A DNA stretch of 37,007 nucleotides from Flavobacteriales bacterium (GTDB lineage: Bacteria; Bacteroidota; Bacteroidia; Flavobacteriales_C; GCA-002722245): assembly GCA_029251005.1 (NCBI GenBank), contig JAQXEE010000013.1:1-37007 (forward strand), given 5' to 3'. The translations under genes and the position numbers were made by a program. Of the stretch, positions 9,502-18,349 are shown piece after piece. Under the pieces are notes generated by a model, which was not told the DNA's origin, made no database searches, and saw only the letters and a list, made by a program, of their open reading frames with translations. Position 1 is the first letter of the stretch; every line of letters begins with the position of its first letter.

Positions 9502-9861
9502 TTAATAATTCTTCAAAGACAACAACACCAAAGTACAAGCTTCTTCAACTTCTATTCCAGCTTTTATTAGTTTAGTTTGAAAATCAGGATTTTCAGTGCC
9601 TGGATTAAACAAAACTCGTTTTGGTTCTAATGAAATTATTTTATCGTAATATGCATCTTGCCTCACAGCTCCAACATACATAGTTACTGTATGAATATCT
9701 TCAAAATCTTCCCATTCATTAATAATCGTTTTTCCAAAAACCTCACCTTTCTTAATTCCAAAAGGAATAATTTGATGCCCTGCTTCAGCTAATTTACCAG
9801 CAGCCTTATAAGCGTATCTATCTTTGTTTGGAGTTGCACCAATTATGAGTGTCTTTTTCAT
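9502..9861 (-). CDS. CoA-binding (Rossmann-like) domain protein
   Basis: The 119-residue single-domain protein starts MKKTLIIGATPNKDRYAYKA, the nucleotide-binding opening of the CoA_binding_2 family (COG1832, YccU-like). The rest alternates strands and helices as expected, with the family-typical FNPGTENPDF segment. The exact role is unknown. In succinyl-CoA synthetase the homologous domain binds CoA. It sits 9 bases after queE and 2 bases before the thioredoxin-ApbE gene, so it is surely co-transcribed with them. No functional link to ApbE is evident beyond this. Confidence 0.9.
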   Translation of the reverse strand: MKKTLIIGATPNKDRYAYKAAGKLAEAGHQIIPFGIKKGEVFGKTIINEWEDFEDIHTVTMYVGAVRQDAYYDKIISLEPKRVLFNPGTENPDFQTKLIKAGIEVEEACTLVLLSLKNY

Positions 9862-9870
9862 AAAACTTAA

Positions 9871-10518
9871 TTAGGGTATATGCATAACTTTATGTGTCTG
9901 CAAACTAACATTCCATTTTGGATTACCCATAACATAATCTACAATTAAAGGCATCATTTGATCCAACTTACTCCATTCTGGTTGCAAGAACAACTTACAA
10001 TCCGAATTTACCAATTCAGCATGTTCCTCAGCCCACATAAAATCATTCTTATTATGAATAATTATTTTCAACTCGTGTGCTAATGAATATACTTCTGGTT
10101 TGGGAGGAATGTTTTTTTTTGGTGATAAACATATCCAATTCCACCTACCTGAAAATGGATGAGCTCCGCTTGTTTCCAAATATGTTTGATAATGATTTCT
10201 GTGTAGAAAATTACACAAGTAATCTAAATTATAAATTGTAGGCTCTCCTCCTGTTATTACAACATCTTTTGACGGAATATCTTTTAATTTATCTAAAATA
10301 GAATCAACTTCTACCAAAGGATGAATACTCGCGTCCCAACTTTCTTTTACGTCACACCAGTGGCAACCTACATCGCAACCACCAATTCGAATAAAATAAG
10401 CTGGCTTTCCCGCTTTATCTCCTTCACCTTGTATCGTATAAAACTCCTCCATAATGGGAAGGAACTTTCCTGAATTTAGTAAAGTTTGTTGCTCTTTTGT
10501 TTGATTTTTTACGTTCAC
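9871..10518 (-). CDS. queE: 7-carboxy-7-deazaguanine synthase (radical SAM)
   Basis: QueE converts 6-carboxy-tetrahydropterin to 7-carboxy-7-deazaguanine in the queuosine (preQ0) pathway. It uses SAM and a 4Fe-4S cluster. The 215-residue product opens with EEFYTIQGEGDKAGKPAYFI, then the radical-SAM cluster CDVGCHWC (C48, C52, C55; CxxxCxxC) and the SAM-contacting GGEPT. Length and motifs match the Bacteroidota form. The start is a GTG at 10518. A later ATG (10452) would remove residues that relatives share, so GTG is preferred. It lies 6 bases after the MoxR gene in the same operon. No other queuosine gene is nearby. Confidence 0.94.
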   Translation of the reverse strand: MNVKNQTKEQQTLLNSGKFLPIMEEFYTIQGEGDKAGKPAYFIRIGGCDVGCHWCDVKESWDASIHPLVEVDSILDKLKDIPSKDVVITGGEPTIYNLDYLCNFLHRNHYQTYLETSGAHPFSGRWNWICLSPKKNIPPKPEVYSLAHELKIIIHNKNDFMWAEEHAELVNSDCKLFLQPEWSKLDQMMPLIVDYVMGNPKWNVSLQTHKVMHIP

Positions 10519-10524
10519 AGAAAA

Positions 10525-11493
10525 TTATAAAAGAGATTCAATTATTTGTTCTAAAGAAACACCATCAGCTTCCGCTTTGTAGTTTCTCATAACCCTATGT
10601 CTTAAAATCGGCATTGCTACAGCTTTTACATCTTCTATGTCAGGAGAATATTTTCCATTTAAAGCTGCATGAGCTTTAGCACCTAAAACTAAATATTGAG
10701 AAGCCCTTGGACCAGCACCCCAAGTCAAATACTCTTTACTTATCTGAGGTGCATCTTTTGAGTCTTTTCTTGTTTTTACAGCTAACTTAACAGCATACTC
10801 TAAAACATTATCAGCAATTGGCACCCTTCTTATTAATTGTTGAAAAGCAAGAATTTCATCAACCGAAAGTATTGGATTTACATTAACCTTAACACTTGAA
10901 GTTGTAGCTTTTACAACCTGAATCTCCTCCTCTAATGATGGATAATCAACCCATAAATTAAACATGAATCGATCTAGTTGGGCTTCTGGCAAAGGGTAAG
11001 TCCCTTCTTGATCAATTGGATTTTGTGTTGCTAAAACAAAAAATGGATTTGGTAAGGCATAGCTTTTACCGCTATTGGTTACCTTCTTTTCTTGCATGGC
11101 TTCTAACAAAGCTGCTTGAGTTTTGGGAGGAGTTCTGTTTATTTCATCAGCTAAAAGTACGTTCGTGAAAACAGGTCCTTTTACAAATTTAAATTGTCGG
11201 TCTTCACCTAGAATTTCAGCCCCTACAATATCACTAGGCATTAAATCAGGCGTAAACTGAATTCGATTAAATCTTAATCCCAACGCTTGGGAAATTGTAT
11301 TAACCAATAATGTTTTAGCTAAACCAGGCACCCCTACTAATAATGAATGTCCGTTAGAAAAAATCGAAATAACGATCCCTCTTACAACATCTTTTTGTCC
11401 TACTATAACTTTACTTATTTCTTGCTCAAGACGTTTAGAAGCTTCTGATAATGCTTTAATTCCTTCTACATCCGATTCAAAAATTACGGCCAT
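10525..11493 (-). CDS. MoxR-family AAA+ ATPase
   Basis: The 322-residue AAA+ ATPase has Walker A GVPGLAKT (54-61) and Walker B LLADEIN (113-119), followed by the family-typical RTPPKTQAALLEAMQE. It continues with the sensor-1 region FVLATQNPIDQEGTYPLPEAQLDRF. MoxR proteins act as chaperone-like ATPases, often with a von Willebrand factor A partner encoded next door. No VWA or DUF58 gene follows here. The gene sits between a SurA-like PPIase (17-base gap) and queE. The context suggests envelope protein maturation, but this is inference. Confidence 0.95.
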   Translation of the reverse strand: MAVIFESDVEGIKALSEASKRLEQEISKVIVGQKDVVRGIVISIFSNGHSLLVGVPGLAKTLLVNTISQALGLRFNRIQFTPDLMPSDIVGAEILGEDRQFKFVKGPVFTNVLLADEINRTPPKTQAALLEAMQEKKVTNSGKSYALPNPFFVLATQNPIDQEGTYPLPEAQLDRFMFNLWVDYPSLEEEIQVVKATTSSVKVNVNPILSVDEILAFQQLIRRVPIADNVLEYAVKLAVKTRKDSKDAPQISKEYLTWGAGPRASQYLVLGAKAHAALNGKYSPDIEDVKAVAMPILRHRVMRNYKAEADGVSLEQIIESLL

Positions 11494-11510
11494 ATAGCTT
11501 TTTTTAAAAT

Positions 11511-12869
11511 TTATTTAGTCTCGTTTTTATACCAAATCGACAACTCAGAGCAACTCTTATACTCCTCTGGAAGTTTAATAAACGTTCCATTTAAATGAGA
11601 AGAAATCCACTTCGATAATTCGTCATCTTGTTTTTGATTTAGAGCAGCTGATTTTATTCTATCATAATCAGTTGCAATATTAGCAGTGTGAAATTCTAAT
11701 TTATCCATTAAATAAACTATTCTATATGCTCTTGAATTATCAGGCATAATGAATACTTGAGGCTCAGTTGTTTCACCCTCCTTTAATTGCTGAACAGTGA
11801 GATAAAGATTTTTATCCATATCCTCTACTTCAAAGTAATCGCCACCGGTTTCTGGATTTTGTACAATTCCACCATTTATTTTTGACTGCTCGTCATCGCT
11901 TAAATCAGAAGCTAACTTATTAAAATTTACATCTGTTTTAATAGCCTCTGCTATACTATCAGCTCTGTTTTTTGCCAATACTAAATCTTCGTCATAAATT
12001 TCAGGCATCTTTAAGATGTGTCTTGCATGAATTAGATTTCCCTTCTTTTCTATCATCTGAATTACATGGTAACCAAAAGGGGATTCAATAACTTCAGAAA
12101 CTTCACCAGGCTGAAGTCTAAATGCAACAGCACTAAACTCAGGTACTAATTGATTTCTAGCTAAAAATCCTAAATCTCCACCTCTTTCACGAGAACCAGG
12201 ATCGTCTGAATGAATTCTTGCCTGTAAATCAAAATCAGATCCATTTAAAATTCTATTTCTAACGCCCTCTAATTTAGTTTTAACTCTTTGTTTCTCAGTT
12301 AAATTGGGTTTAGCCTTAACAACTAGCTGAGCAATTTTATATGACTCAGGAACAACTGGTAATGAGTCGAGTGGAATTTCACTAAAAAATTCTTTTACTT
12401 CATTAGGAGTAACAGTCACAAATTGGGTGATTCCACCTTTAACTTTACTTGCTAAAATATTGTCTGCAACAGTTCCTCTAATTTCTTTTTTAAATTGTAA
12501 AACAGATTTACCATAAAATTTCAAAAATTCTTTTTCCGAACCACCAAGACGCATAAGCATATAGTTCATTCTTCTATCGATAGCATCATCAATTTCTTGA
12601 TCAGAAACATCCACACTATCAACTTCTGCTTTATGAACCAATAATTTTTCAAATAACTTTTCCTTTAAAACATAACATTCAGTAGAAATATTTGAAGGAG
12701 CACCTTGCATTTTTAATTGCTCAATAGACGCTTCAACATCACTTTTAAAAATCGCATTTTTCCCGATTACAGCTTGAACTTCATCCAATAAAATAGGTTT
12801 CTCTTGTGCAAATACACTTGAAGTAACAATAGATAAAGCTATTAATAACCCTTTATTTATTTTCAACAT
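11511..12869 (-). CDS. SurA-like periplasmic peptidyl-prolyl isomerase
   Basis: The 452-residue secreted protein has a signal peptide (ending SSVFAQ), a SurA-type N-terminal chaperone region (DEVQAVIGKNAIFKSDVE) and two parvulin modules at about 175-280 and 282-395. The first is well conserved (SDDPGSRERGGDLGF, then GEVSEVIESPFGYHVI). The second is diverged (DDEQSKINGGIVQNP). SurA escorts unfolded outer-membrane proteins across the periplasm. It is the third of three consecutive chaperone-like genes. Its start overlaps the end of the preceding gene by 17 bases, so the two are probably translationally coupled. Only the first domain looks fully catalytic. Confidence 0.92.
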   Translation of the reverse strand: MLKINKGLLIALSIVTSSVFAQEKPILLDEVQAVIGKNAIFKSDVEASIEQLKMQGAPSNISTECYVLKEKLFEKLLVHKAEVDSVDVSDQEIDDAIDRRMNYMLMRLGGSEKEFLKFYGKSVLQFKKEIRGTVADNILASKVKGGITQFVTVTPNEVKEFFSEIPLDSLPVVPESYKIAQLVVKAKPNLTEKQRVKTKLEGVRNRILNGSDFDLQARIHSDDPGSRERGGDLGFLARNQLVPEFSAVAFRLQPGEVSEVIESPFGYHVIQMIEKKGNLIHARHILKMPEIYDEDLVLAKNRADSIAEAIKTDVNFNKLASDLSDDEQSKINGGIVQNPETGGDYFEVEDMDKNLYLTVQQLKEGETTEPQVFIMPDNSRAYRIVYLMDKLEFHTANIATDYDRIKSAALNQKQDDELSKWISSHLNGTFIKLPEEYKSCSELSIWYKNETK

Positions 12870-13749
12870 ATACTTTTATTTCTTTGTTCTTAAGAGCTAT
12901 ATTATAAAGCTCAATTTCTTTTTCCTGTATCAACACTTGTTTACGCTGATTAATAATAATGGCTTTTATTTTATCTTTAACCATCTCAATTGGTGCAACA
13001 CCTTTTTTTAATCTGTTAGCACTAAAATAAATCATCCAAACAGCATTTCCATCAGGAGCTTCAGTGTAATTATAGTTTCTTAAGAAATGTTCATCATTGT
13101 AAAGTTTAAAAGGAATAAGATTCTTAAGCTCATCTAACTTTAGCCATAGACTGTCATTAGCCTCACAGAACAAATTTTCTGCTTGAACTATTGAGAAAAA
13201 CTTTTCTTTTTTTACAGTGTCTTTATACTGCAATAGATATTTAATCTGATTAAACCTCTTATGCTTTTTCGGCACCTTAACGTAACGTACACGAATAATA
13301 TTCTCTTTTAATTCAAAATTCTTTTGATTCAATTCAAAGTATGATTTAATCTCCTCTTTACTTACATCAAGGTTTAATGCCGAATCCAACAATTTCGCCT
13401 CGTAAGAATATTTAAGTAACGAAGTTTTATATGAATCAAGCTCTCTACTGAAGTCTTTATCTTTTTCAGGTAAAGTCTTATCTGCTTCAATTCCAACCAC
13501 TTTTCCTTTGGCCCAAATTCTAATAAAGTCATCGACTTTATTTTTTTTAGATTGCCAATCCTTCCCAAAAACCTTTACGAGCTCATCAACTGTTAAATAA
13601 TAGTCTCCAACCTCTGCAACGATTATTCCTTTAGGTTTAGCGCTCTCGTTAGTCATTCCACAACTATGAAAAATAATAACCAAAATAAGCACAAAAGGCC
13701 ATCCAAATTGGATAGCCTTCAAGTGTTTATTTAAGATTTCTTTTATCAT
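12853..13749 (-). CDS. SurA/PpiC-like lipoprotein lacking a parvulin domain
   Basis: The 298-residue lipoprotein has a hydrophobic signal ending in the lipobox FHSC (lipidated C30). The mature part begins with the SurA-like pattern IIVAEVGDYYLTVDELVKVFG and continues through a helical region (residues about 55-145) like the SurA chaperone core. No parvulin module follows; none of its GG-x-LG or FGYH-type signatures appear. It is probably a holdase-type member of the family rather than an enzyme. The start overlaps the preceding stop as ATGA, showing coupling to the upstream double-parvulin PPIase. A strong RNA hairpin sits 31-55 bases into the gene. Confidence 0.75.
   Translation of the reverse strand: MIKEILNKHLKAIQFGWPFVLILVIIFHSCGMTNESAKPKGIIVAEVGDYYLTVDELVKVFGKDWQSKKNKVDDFIRIWAKGKVVGIEADKTLPEKDKDFSRELDSYKTSLLKYSYEAKLLDSALNLDVSKEEIKSYFELNQKNFELKENIIRVRYVKVPKKHKRFNQIKYLLQYKDTVKKEKFFSIVQAENLFCEANDSLWLKLDELKNLIPFKLYNDEHFLRNYNYTEAPDGNAVWMIYFSANRLKKGVAPIEMVKDKIKAIIINQRKQVLIQEKEIELYNIALKNKEIKVYVENK
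13695..13719 (-). promoter_or_regulatory. Strong RNA hairpin in the 5' coding region
   Basis: On the transcribed (minus) strand two 12-nt arms (13708-13719 and 13695-13706) pair fully around one central base, with a single G-U wobble. A short T-rich run follows. In RNA it would form a stable hairpin 31 bases into the lipoprotein gene, just after the ATGA junction. It could attenuate transcription or pause ribosomes, or it may be a codon accident. Confidence 0.4.
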
Positions 13750-15716
13750 TCAGGAATCAATTGATTGTAAACTTCTTCGTTAAACTTAACTTTATACTTA
13801 GCATTTAGTTCATTCAACCATTCATTCATTAAGTAATCCTGGTATCTAGCAGTAACAAGTCCTTTTACATAAGGTAACTCTTTATTTTGTACAGGAATCA
13901 CATTGTTTATTTTCAAAACAATGAATGTTCCATCAGCGTTAATGACCTTAGAAATTCCTTTTTTAAACTTCAATCCTTTTAAAACAGGTCTTTCTTTTGC
14001 TTCATAAACCCCCGCTTCAACTCTAATATTCAATTTTGATTTTTTATTAAATTCCTCTAATAAGAAAACATCATCTTTACCTTTTTTTAAGTATTTTCTT
14101 AATTTCTTGGCTGTAGAATCATTTATACACTTGTAAAGAACTCCATCCATTCTTTCATCCCAAGTCCAGTTTGATTGTTCCGCTTTATAATATGCATTTA
14201 GACCAGCAGTGTCAGAAACAGATTTATTCCATACTCTTTCACTCGTTAAATCAAACAGGATAATCCCCTCTTCGTATTCTTTTAATAACCTAACGTAGTT
14301 TTCATCTTTGTTTGGAAGCTGTGCTTTTTCATGGTCTTTTAAAAGATTTTCGATCCAAGAATCGTAACTGTAATTAACTAATCTTCTGTAATCACCACCT
14401 CTTTTTGGAACTAATTTTGATGTAAGTTCAAGTGCAAAATCCTTTTGAGTAAATGTTTTACCTGCAAAATCAAACATTTTCGTTGTTAGTTTATTTTCCG
14501 CAGGTGCTTGCCACTTTCCGGAGATAAGTGAAGTATCACAATACTCATAAAACCCGTCAATTCCATCTCTATTCTCTACAAATCCATATTCTTTTTTAAT
14601 TCTGTTTATAACTGATAATTTACTTAATTCCGCTCTATCAGATCTTGCAACTTTGGTCTTTAATTCACTTTCTATGTCTTTAAATGAACCGATATCTTTC
14701 CTATCTAATCGCTGGATAATGTGCCATCCATAAATTGTTTTTATCGGTTTGGAATAAGCCATGTTTGAATCTAAATTAAACGCTGCGTTTTCGAATTCAG
14801 GTACAAATTTAGATGGTCCAAACCAACCTAACTCACCACCTTTTCTTGCGGTATTTAAGTCCTCAGAAAACTTTTGAGCAGTCGTTCGAAAGTTTTCACC
14901 CTTCTGCAGCATAGCATAAATTTCATTTATATTTTGTTCAGCATCTTTCTTTTTTGCCTCAGTCATTTCGGGTCTAACAACAGTCATAATATGAGAAACC
15001 TTTATCTCACCGACAGCATCTCTTTTAGTGTGAACTTTAACGACATGATAGCCAAACCTTGATCTAAAAACTTCCGCTATATCTCCTGGCTTTGTATTAA
15101 ATGCAGCAGATTCAAAAGGGTAAACCATTTTAAAGGCACCAAAAAACCCTAAGTAACCTCCATTTTTTTTAGCACTTGGGTCTGTAGAGTATTGTTTGGC
15201 TAACGCTTTAAAGTCCTGACCACTTTCAGCCAAATTTTTTATTTTTAATGCTAATTTATAAGCTTTTAGAGTATCGTTAGGCAACGCGTGATAATCTGTC
15301 CCAATCAATATATGACTTGCTTCAACATTTACTATTGAGCGCTCGTACGCCTCTTTCACTAGTTTATCAGTAACTGTTTTATCTTTCAAATAAGACTCTG
15401 CTAATTGATCCTTATAACCTTTAAATTCTTTAATAAATTTATAGGTAGTATCATATCCTAAAGATTTAGCCTCCTTGACTTTTAATAAAAACTTAGAATA
15501 TAATTCTCGGTAATTATTAAGTGAGTCTTTAGATGCTATATCTTCTGGAGTTGCATTTTTGTTAAATACATACCAAAAATCCTCAGCAGTGATTGTATCA
15601 CCTTCGACACAAACTAACCATTTCTTAGCTAAATCATCGTTTAAACTTCTGGACTGAGCGGTAGCTGCAAAACCAGAAAATGCTAAAGCAATAATAAGTA
15701 CTTTTTTAAATCTCAT
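13746..15716 (-). CDS. Periplasmic peptidyl-prolyl isomerase with two parvulin domains
   Basis: The product is about 656 residues. A signal peptide (MRFKKVLIIALAFSGFAATAQ) precedes a helical SurA/PpiD-like N-terminal region. Two tandem parvulin modules follow: first ASHILIG...DPSAKKNGGYLGFFG...RFGYHVVK, then VSHIMTV...LNTARKGGELGWFG...YGWHIIQR. A C-terminal helical region of about 300 residues completes it. Both modules keep the HI, GG-LG-F and YH/WHI signature residues, so both may be active. The predicted job is folding of exported and outer-membrane proteins. The frame extends upstream into guaB, but the ATG at 15716 gives the signal peptide and a 10-base gap to guaB, so I use it. Confidence 0.93.
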   Translation of the reverse strand: MRFKKVLIIALAFSGFAATAQSRSLNDDLAKKWLVCVEGDTITAEDFWYVFNKNATPEDIASKDSLNNYRELYSKFLLKVKEAKSLGYDTTYKFIKEFKGYKDQLAESYLKDKTVTDKLVKEAYERSIVNVEASHILIGTDYHALPNDTLKAYKLALKIKNLAESGQDFKALAKQYSTDPSAKKNGGYLGFFGAFKMVYPFESAAFNTKPGDIAEVFRSRFGYHVVKVHTKRDAVGEIKVSHIMTVVRPEMTEAKKKDAEQNINEIYAMLQKGENFRTTAQKFSEDLNTARKGGELGWFGPSKFVPEFENAAFNLDSNMAYSKPIKTIYGWHIIQRLDRKDIGSFKDIESELKTKVARSDRAELSKLSVINRIKKEYGFVENRDGIDGFYEYCDTSLISGKWQAPAENKLTTKMFDFAGKTFTQKDFALELTSKLVPKRGGDYRRLVNYSYDSWIENLLKDHEKAQLPNKDENYVRLLKEYEEGIILFDLTSERVWNKSVSDTAGLNAYYKAEQSNWTWDERMDGVLYKCINDSTAKKLRKYLKKGKDDVFLLEEFNKKSKLNIRVEAGVYEAKERPVLKGLKFKKGISKVINADGTFIVLKINNVIPVQNKELPYVKGLVTARYQDYLMNEWLNELNAKYKVKFNEEVYNQLIPE

Positions 15717-15726
15717 AACTTTTTTA

Positions 15727-17205
15727 TTATCTACTATAATTTGGGGCTTCTCTTGTAATTGTAACGTCATGCGGGTGACTTTCTCTTGCACCAGCAGTAG
15801 TGATCCTAATAAACTTAGCTTTTTTCAAAGCATCAATATTTGCAGAGCCTGTATAGCCCATTCCTGATCTTAATCCACCAATAATTTGATACATAACTTC
15901 AGATAGCGTTCCTTTGTAAGGTACTCTTCCGACAATTCCTTCAGGAACAAGTTTTGTTGAATCAGCGGTTTTACCTTGAAAGTAACGATCTTTTGAACCT
16001 GCCTGCATTGCTTCGATAGACCCCATACCTCTGTAAGTCTTAAATTTTCTTCCCTCGAAAATCATTGTATCCCCTGGAGATTCTTCAACACCAGCAAAAA
16101 GTGAGCCAGCCATTACAACATCAGCACCAGCAGCCAAAGCCTTAACAAAATCACCCGAATATTTAACACCTCCATCAGCGACTAATGAAACTCCCGTTCC
16201 TTTTAAACCTTCAGCAACGTCCATAATTGCAGTTAACTGAGGTACTCCAACGCCTGCAATAATACGAGTAGTGCAAATTGAACCAGGTCCAATCCCTACT
16301 TTTACTGCACTTGCTCCAGCTTCTACTAGAGTCCTTGCAGCATCAGCCGTAACAATATTACCAGCAATTACATCCAAGTTTGGAAAAGCAGACTTTACTT
16401 CTTTTAATTTATTAACAATCCCTAACGAATGACCATGTGCAGAATCCAATACAACTGCATCAACACCAGCTTTTACTAAAGCGCTAACTCTTTCAACACA
16501 ATCATCTGTAACACCAACCGCAGCAGCACATCTTAATCTTCCTAACTTATCTTTTGCCGCATTAGGTCTTAGTCGAACCTTAATGATGTCTTTATATGTT
16601 ATTAATCCTACTAAACCTCCATCTTTATCAACTACAGGAAGTTTCTCAATTTTATATTCTTGCAAAATATCTTCAGCTTTTTTAAAGCTTGTATTTTCGT
16701 TAGCTACAATTAAACCGTCTGCAGTCATTAATTCAGAAACTAACTTACCTAAGTCTTTCTCGAAACGTAAATCTCTATTCGTAACAATACCAACTAGCTT
16801 GTTGTTTTCGTCAACAACTGGAATACCCCCAATCTTAAACTCAGCCATTAGGTTTAATGCATCAGCTACACTTGAATGTGCTGTAACAGTTACTGGATCT
16901 AAAATCATTCCATTTTCTGCCCTTTTAACTTTCCGAACTTCATCAGCCTGCTGCTGAATTGACATGTTTTTATGAATAACACCTATTCCTCCTTCTTGAG
17001 CCATTGCAATTGCCATTGCAGATCCTGTTACAGTATCCATTGCAGCAGAAATAACTGGAGTTTTTAGAGAGATATTTTTTGTTAATTTTGTAGTAAGATC
17101 AATATCTTGTGCAGTAGGTAATATATCAGCATAAGAAGGAATTAAGAGTACATCTTCGTAAGTTAAACCTTCTTGAATTTCTATTATTTTATTTCCTTGT
17201 GACAT
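15727..17205 (-). CDS. guaB: Inosine-5'-monophosphate dehydrogenase
   Basis: GuaB oxidises IMP to XMP with NAD, the committed step to GTP. The 492-residue product has the N-terminal [11 protein letters not shown], two CBS domains (about 95-205, including [22 protein letters not shown]), the NAD-contacting VLDSAHGHS and the catalytic loop GPGSICTTR with nucleophile Cys near 311. A C-terminal GMGSIEAM flap region completes it. The frame reaches a TTG at 17229, but the ATG at 17205 (MSQGNKIIE) matches family practice. It is the first gene of the long minus-strand block. A 17-base inverted repeat lies 39-55 bases upstream. Confidence 0.97.
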   Translation of the reverse strand: MSQGNKIIEIQEGLTYEDVLLIPSYADILPTAQDIDLTTKLTKNISLKTPVISAAMDTVTGSAMAIAMAQEGGIGVIHKNMSIQQQADEVRKVKRAENGMILDPVTVTAHSSVADALNLMAEFKIGGIPVVDENNKLVGIVTNRDLRFEKDLGKLVSELMTADGLIVANENTSFKKAEDILQEYKIEKLPVVDKDGGLVGLITYKDIIKVRLRPNAAKDKLGRLRCAAAVGVTDDCVERVSALVKAGVDAVVLDSAHGHSLGIVNKLKEVKSAFPNLDVIAGNIVTADAARTLVEAGASAVKVGIGPGSICTTRIIAGVGVPQLTAIMDVAEGLKGTGVSLVADGGVKYSGDFVKALAAGADVVMAGSLFAGVEESPGDTMIFEGRKFKTYRGMGSIEAMQAGSKDRYFQGKTADSTKLVPEGIVGRVPYKGTLSEVMYQIIGGLRSGMGYTGSANIDALKKAKFIRITTAGARESHPHDVTITREAPNYSR

Positions 17206-17243
17206 CAGCAATAAATTAAATTCGCGCAAGTTTACGGATTATC

Positions 17244-17260
17244 AACCAATATTCTTGGTT
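17244..17260. repeat. Inverted repeat upstream of guaB, possible operator
   Basis: AACCAA-TATTC-TTGGTT is a perfect 6-bp inverted repeat with a 5-base spacer. It lies just upstream of a 7/8 match to the -7 box (TAAACTTG on the minus strand, 17234-17227), where a regulator could block or help RNA polymerase. No experimental or family evidence is available. Confidence 0.3.
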
Positions 17261-17776
17261 TACAAGTGTTAATTTATTCACAATTAAACATTATTTAGCT
17301 CTTTAGTTTCAATTTAAAATCACAAAATAACTAAACAAGTTTGATTAGTATTTTGCCAATTAACAGAACAATTAAAAACAAAAAAATTATTCAAATAAAT
17401 ATGGATATTTCGTGTGCTGAAAATAGTTAAGCTTTTAGGCTGAAATATTAGCTTTTTGATACTATTTAATATCAAATGAACATTTAAACCTCAAACAAGC
17501 AATATCCCAATGCTCAAACCTAAACAAATCATCAATGTTATACTGATGGTTCAATTTAGAGTTTAAATTAGGATAAAATATTGTTATTCCAGTTTCTTGC
17601 AAGAAAAAAGAATCATTAGGTTTTTAAACTGTTATTATCATAATTACGTTGAAAAGGAAAGGTTAAGGGATATTGAAATAGCAAAATATCAACTAAAAGG
17701 AATTTTTCACACTAACTATTTGCAGCACTGAATTAGTTATAAATTCGAGGGTAAAAAAAAAGAAAAGAGTATTGTA
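17261..17776. other. Gene-free 516-bp AT-rich region
   Basis: I see no coding frame of convincing length or composition, no tRNA-like structure and no IS end. The only local structure noted is TTTGATA (17455-17461) and TATCAAA (17470-17476), a 7-bp inverted repeat with an 8-base loop and no T-tract. It could hold decayed sequence or an unrecognised small RNA. Confidence 0.4.
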
Positions 17777-18346
17777 TTACCTAAAAAACTTAGGCGAAAG
17801 TTTGTTAAAAATTAAAAGGAATAACCAGCCATAAAAAAAACCACTTAAAGCACCTATGGTAATATCAGAGGGATAATGAACACCTAAGTAAACTCTACTA
17901 TAAGCTACTATTCCAGCCCAAATTAACAAGATGTACTTTGCTTTTTTTACAATTGGAATTAGCAAAGAGCCAATAAACATAGCAATTGCAAACGTATTTG
18001 CAGCATGTGCGCTATAAAAGCCATACTTACCTCCACAGTGACCTTTAACTAAATGTGGCTTAGGTTGATGTGTTGATTCAGTACGGCAGGGTCTGTACCT
18101 TCCTACTCCATACTTAAATGCTCTTGAAGTCTGATCAGCAACTGTTATTAATCCAATTAATAAGAAAATTATTAGAATTGATTTTTTTCGGTATTTGTAA
18201 ATAATACCAGCTAACAATAAAGCGTAAAAAGGAATCCAAACAAATCGATCACTAATCCAATATTGAATAACATCCATCCAACCGCTATGCAAACCATTTA
18301 GGAAGGTGAAAATTTCGTGGTCAATATTTAAAAGCCAATCAAACAA
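17777..18346 (-). CDS. PAP2-family membrane phosphatase
   Basis: The 189-residue multi-pass membrane protein has all three phosphatidic-acid-phosphatase motifs: K78-x6-R85-P86 (KYGVGRYRP), YSAH (111-114, for the usual PSGH) and SRVYLGVHYPSD with S150, R151, H157 and D161. Such enzymes remove phosphate from lipid carriers such as undecaprenyl pyrophosphate or from phosphatidic and lipid A phosphates. The substrate cannot be told from sequence. Two Cys residues (87, 104) lie in the loop between motifs 1 and 2. The start is a TTG at 18346, 3 bases after the obgE stop, because the only nearby ATG (codon 24) would remove conserved residues. It is co-transcribed with obgE. Confidence 0.9.
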   Translation of the reverse strand: MFDWLLNIDHEIFTFLNGLHSGWMDVIQYWISDRFVWIPFYALLLAGIIYKYRKKSILIIFLLIGLITVADQTSRAFKYGVGRYRPCRTESTHQPKPHLVKGHCGGKYGFYSAHAANTFAIAMFIGSLLIPIVKKAKYILLIWAGIVAYSRVYLGVHYPSDITIGALSGFFYGWLFLLIFNKLSPKFFR

Positions 18347-18349
18347 AAA

